Origin: Henckelia pumila
Taxonomy: Eukaryota > Streptophyta > Magnoliopsida > Lamiales > Gesneriaceae
Length of the DNA stretch: 64,000 nt
Direction of reading: 5' to 3'
Assembly (NCBI RefSeq): GCF_033568475.1
Contig: NC_133120.1
Span: 61,739,499-61,803,498, forward strand
Shown here: positions 48,114 through 57,682 of the stretch, one piece after another
Position numbering within the stretch: position 1 is the first letter of the stretch
Layout: each line of letters opens with the position of its first letter
Position numbers and translations under genes: made by a program
Notes under the pieces: model-generated
Told to the model about the DNA's origin: nothing
Database searches by the model: none
Seen by the model: the letters and a program-made list of their open reading frames with translations, nothing else

Positions 48114-48896
48114 GCAGTCACATAATACATGCATACTCAGTCAGGATATCTCGAACAGTACTTCCGTACCTCAAATCAGTGCAAGCTCTACCAACTCTAA
48201 GTCCACGCCTATAGTCTGCTCTACACTGTCAAATGATACTACTATCATTAAAGTGCTCTAAAAGCCTTAACTAAGCTATTGCATACTCCTAAATATTTAT
48301 AGGAAGCAAAAGCTATACCTTCGTCCGTCGTTAGCCCTTTGCTGTCGATTGCCTCAAAACTAGGCCACAGCTCCGCTACGACGCCTGGACTGCTATGCCA
48401 CTTCCGGATTCCCAATGGGACGCCTAGAATTCCCTAGATCTGAGTTAGAAGGCTAAGGAATCGAGAGAGAAGAGAGGAATTGGTGCACTCAAATGTAAGC
48501 TCGGCACCCCCTATTTATAGACAGAGTTCAGGCCCTCCGAACTGACTGGAGCCTCCGAACACGTTCGGATCGTCCGAACTGGACTTCGAATCATCCGAAC
48601 TCAATATTACGTCATTGCTTATGTCAGCATGATGATGTCATCCATGAAGACTGTCGGTAGCACGTTCGGAGCGTCCGAACCACTCTTCGGATCGTCTGAA
48701 TCCTGACTTCGGACCGTCCGAACTCACCAATGGAGCCTCCTAACCTAACGACCCTCGTACCATTTTCAAGTGTTCTGAATCCAATTTCGTACTCCGTTAA
48801 CCCATTAAGAGTTCTCTTAATCACGTTTACTCTTAACTAGTAGAATTAATGAATTGATTAACACTTAATCACTGATTTTGGGTACGGGCTACTACA
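48114..48896 (-). mobile_element. Partial LTR of element 1 family, inverted
   Basis: Reverse complement of the first 783 bp of the LTR at 43054, about 92% alike by eye and with the same TTCGGA palindromes. It begins (minus strand) TGTAGTAGCCCG at 48896, preceded by a purine-rich tract, so it is the 3' LTR of the minus-strand pol end beside it. Confidence 0.88.
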
Positions 48897-49028
48897 TTCT
48901 CCCCCACTTAAGATGTTTCGTCCTCGAAAACAGATCTTAAGTACTGAATGTAAAACATAAATCAAAAACATTCTTTATTTCAGTCAAACGCTTACAGAGT
49001 TTACAAATGAATACAACTCAAACCGAAA

Positions 49029-49812
49029 TTAAAACAACTCAGGATGGTCTTCACGCATCATGTCCTCAAGTTCCCAAGTAGCTTCTTCAGTGCCTCGGCG
49101 CTGCCACTGAACTAAAACCAGAGGAATGACTTTGTTCCGCAAAACCTTATCCTTATAATCCAGGATACGAATAGGTTTCTCAACATAGGTCAAATACTTG
49201 CTCACCTGAACCTCAGACCGCTGCAAAATATGAGACTCATCCGCCACATACTGTTGCAACAGAGATACGTGGAACACGTCGTGAATACTGGAAAGATGCG
49301 ATGGCAAAGCTAGTCGATAAGCCAAATCGCCAATGCTCTCCAAGATCTCAAACGGACCGATAAACTGGGAGACAACTTGCCCTTAAGGCCAAATCTGAGA
49401 ATTTTGCGAAAAGGTGACACTCTCAGAAACACTTTCTCCCCGACATCGAACTGCAAAGGCCTACGCTTGGTGTTAGCATAGCTAGCCTGACGGTCTTGTG
49501 CAGTCTTAATCCGTTTATTGATCTGATCAACAATGTCTATCGCATGTTGGATAAACTCCGGTCTCTCAGCCTGTCTCTCCCCCACTTCTTCCCAAAAGAG
49601 TGGAGTAAGACAACATCGCCCGTACAATGCCTCAAAAGGTGTCATCCCAATACTAGCATGATAGCTGTTGTTGTACGCGAACTCGATCAATGGCAAATGA
49701 TCCTACCAGGCTGAACCAAAATCCATGACGCACGCTCTAAGCATATCCTCCAAAGTACGGATAGTGCGCTCTAACTGACCATCAGTCTCCGGATGATAGG
49801 CAGTACTCAAAC
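49029..49812 (-). pseudogene. 3' part of a Gypsy integrase, inverted
   Basis: Minus strand: STAYHPETDGQLERTIRTL near 49790-49740, LIEFAYNNSYHASIGMTPFE near 49690, then GEKVFLRVSPF, SIGDLAYRLALP, and the C-terminal tail WQRRGTEEATWELEDMMRED (chromodomain-type end). A TAG stop at 49705-49703 and a frameshift near 49390 break it. It is the natural continuation of the integrase cut at 48113, about eight residues missing between them. Confidence 0.88.
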
Positions 49813-50477
49813 TAGTGGAGTTTTCGTACAATAACAGCTTCCAAGAGAGTATTGGTATGGCACCTTTTGAAGCTTTGTACGGGAAGAAGTGCAGATCTCC
49901 GTTATTTTGGGATGAGGTTTCAGAATCACCTGAGTTGGGTCCAGATATGATTCGTGATATGGCAGAGCAGGTGAAGTTGATTCGAATCAGAATGAAGACA
50001 GCCCAAGACAGACAGGCCAAGTACGCTAATATCAGACGCATGCCTCTATCTTTTGATCAGGGAGACTGAGTGTTTTTGAAGATTTCTCCGTTCAGAGGCA
50101 CTGTCAGATTCGGGAAAAGAGGGAAGTTGTCACCGAGAGTCATTGGTCCGTATGAGATTTTGGAAAATATAGGCGATCTTGCCTACAGATTGGCTCTTCC
50201 GACGTCTCTTTCAGGCATTCATGATGTGTTTTATGTTTTGATGTTGCGGAAATACCATCCAGATCCTTCCCATGTTCTTTAGCCAGATGAGGCCGAAATT
50301 GATTGGACTCTGAGTTACATCGAGAGACCGATTGAGATTCTTGATAGGAAAGAGAAGCATCTCAGAAAAATGTCGATTCCGTTAGTGAAGATTCAGTGGA
50401 GTCGTCACGGAGTTGAAGAAGCAACTTGGGAGACCGAATTTGATATGAGACAGCGATTTCCAGAGTTATTTGATTGA
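49813..50477 (+). pseudogene. 3' part of integrase, Gypsy element 2
   Basis: Plus-strand frame with EFSYNNSFQESIGMAPFEALYG, then after a TGA at 50067 VFLKISPFRGTVRFGKRGKL, GDLAYRLALP and after a TAG at 50279 the chromodomain-type tail (HGVEEATWETEFDM). The 5' half of the element is missing; it is joined to the inverted segment at 49812. Confidence 0.85.
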
Positions 50478-50550
50478 TGTGAGTCCTTCTTCAGTATGAT
50501 TCTTCCTTTATTTCAGTGTGTGATCTGTTAGATTTCGAGGACGAAATCGA

Positions 50551-50568
50551 ATCTTAGAGGGAGAAAAT
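50551..50568 (+). other. Polypurine tract of Gypsy element 2
   Basis: AGAGGGAGAAAAT just before the LTR start TGTAAGGCCC, as needed for plus-strand priming. Confidence 0.7.
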
Positions 50569-53500
50569 TGTAAGGCCCTGAAATTAATTATTTCGTGACT
50601 AGCAGAGTTGATTATTATTTATTTTGGAATTAATGGAGATTTATTGAGCCGGAATTGAATCGATTTAAATTGGAAATTCAGGGACCGAGTTGCAATTGTG
50701 TGGTGGACCAAGTCAAAGCCTTGACTTATATTATTATCATCTATCATCTATCACCATCACTCCATCCTCTTCTTTTCCCCTTACACTTTGACCGAGAGAG
50801 AGAGAGAGAGAGAGAGGAAGCCATGGCCAATGATTCTCCAAGCTTCTTCTTCCTCTAATTCGCACGATTAGACCGTAAAATGTTTTATTCGAGTTGAGAT
50901 TCACGGTCACCGCAACGAGGGCGTCGTTTTGCCGCAAGTTTTGCTACGATCTATGAACTTTGATTTTTGTCGGGTTGTCAGAATTTGATAATTTTCGGGT
51001 ATGTTGTTCTTGAGCTAGCATAGACCGTGTATTCGAAGTCGGTTCGGAAAAAGAATGAAGTTCGGATTTTATATAATTTTTGGAGCATATTTTTGAAAAT
51101 GGGTTTTGGAATTATGATGATAATTGGTTTGAGATTTTTGGTTTGACCATTTATAACCGTTATGCCGTCAAAATCGAGTTTTGGATTATTTGTTTCATTA
51201 CTTCGGTTTGATTTCCGGGTTTTGCTTGAGTTGATGAATTGATATCGAATTCGTATGTTCTACATTTCAGAGTTTGATTGAAAGATTCGGGTTTGGAACG
51301 AACTTGGGAGTTTGAACCGATTCGAAAGTTGAAGACGGTATAGTATTGAACTTCTTGTAAATGGTTTGTTTTGATTTGATTCGATATTGATTGAGTTCGT
51401 TGTCATTTTCAGATTTGAATACTCGACAAACTTGAAAGGTAAAAGACGACATTGAATTGAATGGGGTTGAATACTCGAGTTCGATTGATTCTCGAGTCCC
51501 ACAAATCACATACTGCATGTTAATTTTTTGGTGTGAACTTGATTGATTTACTTTGTTTGCACTTGCATTCATATTGAGCCGAATATTTGATTCATTTTGA
51601 AATTAGACGATTTAGGGAGCTATATTGAAGTTGTCTTGGATTTCGAGTTTTTCCAAGTGCTAGAATACATCTTATAGTTTCTCTGAAGTCTAGGGGTTGA
51701 GTTGTGCGACATCCACTCAGAATGGGAGTGTAGGTGGGTTGTTCGTAATGACTTGACTCCGGGATCCCAACTGACTACCGATTGATATTTCGATTATCTT
51801 ACTGATAATCTCGAGTTTTGAAGTCATGCATACATCAACTCTCATTTGGATTTATTGATGATTGATATATTTCAATATGAGTTGTTTAATTGATATTGTA
51901 TGCCTATCTCTTTTGGAAATTATATTTCTAACCGGGTTATCCGGCTGTTGTTTTTGTTTGTATGTGTACTTGACAACAGGAGGATCAGGAGCCAAACCTA
52001 GTCATTTGGGTTAGCTCGGGGTGAGAATGATAGAAGTGAGACACCGTGTCATAGGGTTGTGTCTTTTGAACTTGTATTATTTTTTATTATTCGATCGAAC
52101 CCTATTGTCGAACTTGATATGTTGTATTTTTGGGCAGAACCTAGAATATTGTATGTTTAAATGTTGATTTGTATGTGTGTATGGGTTTCAATTGATTGGA
52201 GTTGCCTTTGAGTGATTTTCCAGGATTCTGCACGTTTCTGCCCGAATGGCCTGCGCGCGAGCGAGGCTTGACCTCGAGAGCGCCCGAGCATGCCTGGAGG
52301 GCTCGGGTTATTTTTCCCGCGCGCACGCGAGCACATCACCTCGCGCGGGAGCGAGCCTCCCTGTACTAACCCAGATTCCATTTTAAGATAATAATATGAT
52401 AATCATGATTAAGGGTCCAGTCTAAACTGCTGAACTGTTGAGCTGCTGAACTGCAGCTAGGGAATATGAGCAGCTAGGGAAACATGAGCAGCTAGGGAAT
52501 CTGCTGCTAGGGATTATATAGCTAGGGATTCTTTAGCTAGGGAATTCTCTTGCTAGGGATTCTACGGTTAGGTAATTCTGCAGTTAGCCTGTTAGGGAAT
52601 CCCGAACTGCTATTAAGGAAACCCGACCTGCTGCTAGGGAATCCCGACCTGCTGCTAGGGAATCCCGAACTGCTATTAGGGAAGCCCGAACCCTCCAGGA
52701 AAAGCAGGCAGGTGTGTGGACGCTTGCATGAATGACAGTTGGCGCCTAAGAATGAGCTGTCAATAATGGTAGTGACTCAGCTCAAGCATCTGATACGTGG
52801 CGTGCTTATAAGAGCTCGGACGTCTCGACGTCCGCTCAAGAATCACGATCACCCCAAATATTTGTCTATGAATAGGAGCTGGGGATTCAGTTATTTTTCA
52901 CATCACTTCCATCTCACTTCATATCTTTGCCCTGAAAAGAGTAGCTCAGGAGCTCGGGAAAGAGTAGCTCGGGAATTCGGGAAGGAATAGCTCGGGAAGG
53001 TAGAGCTCGGGGTCGGACCAAGAGACCAGTTCGGGTCAAGCTTGAGACCAGGTCGGGTCGGGAGTTGACCTAGGACAGCTAGGGGTTGTCTTTTTCCAGC
53101 TTAGTTCCGACTTCGGTGTTAGGTACATACACATTGACTGAGATTGCCAGCGAGTATACATGTTTATATATTGCATTTATTTGGCATTATTATGTGGCAT
53201 GATGTATGTTTTACCACTTTCTATATTCATATATCATGTACATATACACGTTGAGCCTATACCTTGTTATACCTAATTATAGAGCCGCTCAGCTCTATAC
53301 TCGATAGTTTGTCATTGAGAGTACCGTGATGGTGGGGACATGTATGTCTGACTACTTTGGTGTACTAGACGAGTGTGGTTGCACCCAGAGGTTGATCCGT
53401 GCGGTGGCAGCACTCATGTGGTACTGAGCATGACTTTTCAAATTACCATTTGCCAGTCATCATGTTGCATGCATCATATACATATGTTTACTCATGTCTA

Positions 53501-53847
53501 TGTACTGGGCGTTAGCGCTCACGTCCTAGTTGTTATCTTGGACACCCTATTCCATGGGCAGGTCGCAGGATGGACGGAGCTGGTAGTTCGAGGCAAGACT
53601 AGGAAGCCGAAGCTTTTCAGGGGATTTTATACAGCAGGATTTGCTTAGCTGTATAATGGTTACTTTTAAGTTCTTCGATATTGTTGTATCACTATAGATT
53701 TAAGCCTGGATATGTTTCCCTAAGCTGTTATGTAAATTATGGATTATGTTTCCGCACGTTTTTACTCTGTTAAGAATTTTGCTTTATTAAGTTTAATGCA
53801 TGCTATTAGTTACCAGTTAGCAGGTGATTCTATGTAGGGTCACTACA
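50569..53847 (+). mobile_element. Gypsy LTR (3.28 kb) shared by elements 2 and 3
   Basis: Starts TGTAAGGCCCTG after a polypurine tract and ends GGGTCACTACA before a PBS, so it serves as 3' LTR for the integrase end upstream and 5' LTR for the gag downstream. Inside: a (GA)n run near 50794, the stretch related to segments A-C (51120-52090), GC-rich motifs near 52250-52350, a tandem repeat (52590-52690), several AGCTCGGGA repeats (52940-53015) and a TATA-like TCTATGAATAGG near 52863. Frames within are not genes. Confidence 0.78.
52437..52690 (+). repeat. Degenerate tandem repeat in the LTR
   Basis: The phrase GCTAGGGA recurs about ten times. From 52590 a 21-bp period (AATCCCGACCTGCTGCTAGG) gives a 7-residue repeat (PDLLLGN) when translated, but this frame is inside an LTR and is not called as a protein. 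Confidence 0.75.
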
Positions 53848-53867
53848 TTTTTGGTATCAGAGCATGC
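53848..53867 (+). other. iMet-tRNA primer-binding site, element 3
   Basis: TTGGTATCAGAGCATGC directly after the LTR end. Confidence 0.85.
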
Positions 53868-53956
53868 ATGGATTTTGGGATTAGTACTTGGGATTTACTC
53901 TCATCTTAAGTAATTATTGCGCATTTGGGATTTTAATGTGCAATTCTTTTCAGGAT

Positions 53957-54978
53957 ATGGCTAACGAGAGTCACGGTAGTGTTGGCCAGGGAGGTGGTCA
54001 TCATCATCGTCACCATTGCCATCAGGATGATCGACATCGTCCTCATGAGGGTAGACGTCGTTACTCTATTAATAAGTTCATGCAAGTAGGACCGAAACCC
54101 TTGTTGGGAGGTGAGAATCCTGAACAGGCAAGAGGTTGGATGTCTAAACTCGAGAGTGCGTTTCGAGCTTTCGATTGCACTGATGAGGAGAAACTGGAAG
54201 TTCTAGAATTCTTTCTAGAGGATCGAGCATGCTTATGGTGGGATGCCAAAGCTACTCAGGCACGTACTGAGAGAGGTCTGGTGACATGGGGGGATTTCTG
54301 TCAGCAGTTTCAGAAACTGTATTTTCCTCCAGCTGTTCGTCAGGCACGATCTATGGAGTTGCTGACTCTGAGGCAAGGATCAATGACTATTGATCAATAT
54401 CAGCAACGATTTCTTGATCTGCTACCTTTTAGTCCTCATATCAATGACAGTGATGCGTCCAAGTATGATATCTTTCTGCAAGGCCTGAATCAAGATATCT
54501 ACTCACAAGTTGTCGTATGTGATAATCCGACATCTTATGAGACTTTGGTGAACCGTTGTCGTCAAGTGGAGAACAACAATAGGCGGGCACTGTTGATGAT
54601 GCCAGGACAGCCTAGTGGATCTCTTGGGCCTAGGGCTCAATCTGTTGTGCAATCTGGACCTGTGTCTTCTTCTACTACTACTACTACTTCGTCTGGTTCT
54701 CGTGGTTCACGAGGTACTTTCCGTTTTGGGAAGAAGAAGAAGAAGGATGAATTTTGCAGCCACTGTGGTGGGAAGCATCCTGCGGCTTCGTGTCGGAAGG
54801 CTACTGGTGCTTGTTATATTTGTGGTGAGCAGGGATATCTGCGGAGAGATTGTCCTCAACGCATGGGTTCTGCTAGTGGATCGGGATCACAGGTCGGATC
54901 TCAGGCTTCTACTTTTCCACGTCAGCAGACAGCACCACAGAGTTCTTCTGGTAGGGGACATGGTAGGGGACATGGTAG
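53957..54978 (+). pseudogene. Gypsy element 3 gag, 3' truncated
   Basis: ATG at 53957 (MANESHGSVGQGGG) opens a gag related to that of element 1: VGPKPLLGGENPEQARGW near residue 42, LYFPPAVRQARSMELLTLRQG, and a CCHC knuckle CYICGEQGYLRRDC near 295. The frame is undisturbed to GHGRGHG, then joins at 54978 the end of an oppositely oriented element; the last 29 residues of the long frame are antisense of that element. No protease or pol remains. Confidence 0.88.
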
Positions 54979-56403
54979 TGAAACAAAGTTATGGCTCGCG
55001 CCACTATCCACCATTGCGACCACTTCACGCCCCGATATTCTCGCCCTCATCTTCAGCGTCTGAGGTTGGTCAATGCCATTGATTGAATATAATGGCAATT
55101 CCAACGTATTATACTCCACCTTCGGCGTTACAGCCCAAAGCCCGTCGTCCCCCAACTGCTGTGATAACTCCTCCTCCCCCTTTCCTGGCTCACACTCATC
55201 GCCTTCCCCTTCTTCCTCTGCCATAATAGTGACTCTCAGACTCTTGTTTGCACACATATGCATCGGGTTGTAGGGTTCTCCACATTTAAAACAGAGGCCC
55301 TTTGCGCGCCTGTGAAGAAACTCTTGGTGAGAAACGATTCTGCCGTCGCGAGCACTAGCCAACGGAACCCTAGCCGCACTGCTACCCCGTTCAGCGCCGC
55401 TAGTTCCACCATGGGTAGCCCGTCCGCCTGTAAGTGGTGGGGTGAAAGATTTGCGTATAGCCGGCTCACCTGGGCTCGTCGTCTTATCGTTCCCAAAAGA
55501 CGGTGAATAATTTTTATTTTGTCCGCTGCCATAGACTTGGGCTTGTGAAGCCCAACCCGTTCCAGTTACTGTTTTATGCTCCTGGCCCAACCCAAAACCA
55601 GATCTGTATCTTCCCCGATCCATCACCGCTCCAAATAACTCCATCTCCAAGCCTCTCGCCAACATCATAGCACGATCTACTGTGCGGGGATTATGGACGA
55701 TCATTCGTCGGCGTATCTCCTCCCTCAAGCCACTCATAAAATAGCCCAGACATTGGTCTTCCTGAATGTCACCCACCTGTGCCACCAACATTTCGAATTT
55801 CTCAATATAGGCATCAGTCGATTGTTGTCCTTGTTTCAACGAAGCCATCAACTCAAATGGATTCGCATGGAACCCACTATATCGTTTGATGATTTCTTCC
55901 GCGAACCTATCCCAATTCATATTTGGAATTCTTGCTTTCATCCACCGATACCAGTGCACTGTAGAACCGTGCATACAGATGTAGGCCAACTTGAGCCTAC
56001 AATCCATGGGCGTATCGTGCACATCAAAAAATTGTTCCATCTTCCCCAACCATCCCATCGGATCCTCTCCCTCGAACGCCGGCAATTCCACCTTCTTCAG
56101 CGCAGTTTTCATCTCCGCAGAAATACCATCACTACTACTCCCTCCGATACCCGCGGCACTCTCTCCCTTCTCCTGCATACCTCCTCCTCCTTCGCCATGT
56201 ACTTCCTCCATTCGGATGTTATTGACATTCTCCCCTCTCTGCCCCTTGATCAACTGTTCCATCAACGTTTTCAAATCTACAAAGCCTTCGAGAGCTCTGT
56301 CCATCTTCTCCAATCGTTCCTGTACCTGTAACATATTTTCCTGTAACCCACTCACCGGTCTCTCCATGGCTTCAAATTTTGCTTCTGCTCGTGTGCTGAC
56401 CAT
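54979..56403 (-). pseudogene. Gypsy element 4 gag and protease start, truncated
   Basis: Minus-strand ATG at 56403 (MVSTRAEAKFEAMERP) opens about 475 codons without a stop. Residues 30-60 look like a coiled coil (QERLEKMDRALEGFVDLKTL). A gag core (ELPAFEGEDPMGWLGKMEQFF, then FHANPFELMASLKQG) follows, then a CCHC-like CFKCGEPYNPMHMC and the protease active site VDSGASHNFV, where the element is cut at 54979. The family is the Gypsy type with a separate VSTRAE gag start; finer classification is not attempted. Long plus-strand frames here (55693-56500) are antisense shadows. Confidence 0.88.
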
Positions 56404-56442
56404 CGTGAATCGACGCTCCTCGGATCCGGCAGGTCGGGCCAA

Positions 56443-56771
56443 TTTTGTGTTCTCCAGAAAATTCAAGATCAACACGAAGAACACAAGTGTATTACAATAA
56501 AAAACCCAGAGTATAATCTCTGTTACAATCTTTTCCCTAGCTAAGTGCTAGTCACTCTTCACGTGTAAATGATTCTAACTGAATACCCTCCCATACAATT
56601 CCTCTCGCTTATATACTACCACCCCCTTCACGTGTGTTTCTCTTTGATTTCCTAACATACACGTTAATAATCTCGGGCTTCCCATGTCTATCTTCATTTG
56701 GGCTTTCTGGGCTTGAAGTCCTTGGGCCCCCTGGTTCCATGTTTTTAGCCATTGAATTTGGATTCATAACA
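56443..56771 (-). mobile_element. 5' LTR of Gypsy element 4
   Basis: On the minus strand it starts TGTTATGAATCC (56771) and ends near AACACAA (56445-56443) before the gag leader. Almost identical to the solo LTR at 63211-63539 (inverse orientation). Target duplication TCACC (GGTGA on the minus strand) follows at 56772-56776. TATA-like TATATAAGCG is included. Confidence 0.85.
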
Positions 56772-57058
56772 TCACCCCTCTCTGGATTATCACAAGATTC
56801 AAGCCAAAATATCCATAAACAACTAAAGGGTAAAGAACTGAAATAGATACAATAAACAAATAAATGGAACTCATAAGAGAGCATTTAACAGATTGGACAG
56901 GCGTCGTGTGAAACTAAAGTATGATTAGACCAAAAACTTAAAACCAGGAAAAGTAAATCAATGCATATAACCAAAATACTAAAAACCAGGAAGCTAATCA
57001 AACATCCCGAAAAGTCAAACTACAGTGAGCTATCAACAAAGCAGAATCAACGCCAAAC

Positions 57059-57433
57059 CTTCTTAACAGCTAATCTCTGCAACTTAGGGACCTCCTCGAG
57101 CAATTTGGCCTTGGTCCTCCGAATCTCGGCATTGATCGCCACAACCGATGCCCTATTCTTCTCGTTCAAAGCTGTCTCCGCCTTCTGCCGGGATTCCAGC
57201 AAATAGAAACTCCAATTCAAACTCCGATACACAAATAATGACTTGACTAAGAAAATTGACGCAGAAAAGCAAAGCTCAACCTGGAGAGAAGATTCAATGT
57301 CGGACTCTACGGAAGCGTACAGGCGGGCGAACGCATCGTCTCCGGCGACGTTGGAGTCCTTGGCAGCGACGTCGTACTTGTCGTACTTCTTGCAGATCGC
57401 ATCCACACGAGTCAGTAGATCGATCAAGCTCAT
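57059..57433 (-). pseudogene. SYP71: SYP71-like syntaxin, first two exons (left arm copy)
   Basis: Exon 1 (57433-57281, minus) starts MSLIDLLTRVDAICKKYDKY and ends SSLQ; intron 57280-57185 has GT/AG borders; exon 2 (57184-57059) reads KAETALNEKNRAS to RLAVKK, followed by a GT donor. This is the N-terminal helical region of plant SYP7-class Qc-SNAREs, which act in ER and plasma-membrane fusion. About 93 of roughly 265 residues; the SNARE motif and membrane anchor are absent. Intron 2 is invaded by Gypsy element 4, which is itself cut at 54979, so no downstream exons follow. Translation is the same as the right-arm copy. Confidence 0.82.
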
Positions 57434-57682
57434 TTTTCACCCCAAATTTTGCCTTTTTTTTTACGAGTTTAGGTTTCAAATTTTGGGATCGAGCAAAGAG
57501 AATGGAGATGGGAGAGATCTCCGAGGGTTCTATTGTCAAAGGGCTGGACTTGCTTTCTCTGAGAATTAATTGACACATAATTCTATTTTATATTTAAATT
57601 TGAATAATAAATAAATAAATGATTATAAATTTTATTTGTCCATCAACTTTTGATTAAATTTTATTTGTTCATCAACTTATAT

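Noticed and set aside
50655..50858. Small frame with a GA-repeat-encoded Arg-Glu run
   Set aside because: It sits within the 3.28-kb LTR and has no similarity; the run is a microsatellite.
52550..52735. Possible leucine-repeat peptide (GNPELLLRK-like)
   Set aside because: It is a tandem repeat inside an LTR with no signal, no conserved start and stops nearby.
54615..55082. 155-codon leucine-rich frame resembling a membrane protein
   Set aside because: It overlaps element 3 gag in another frame and crosses the element junction; Leu-richness comes from repeated gag codons.
55693..56500. Long plus-strand open frames (up to 212 codons)
   Set aside because: They are antisense to the Gypsy element 4 gag, which has clear gag and CCHC motifs; the plus-strand translations have no domain.
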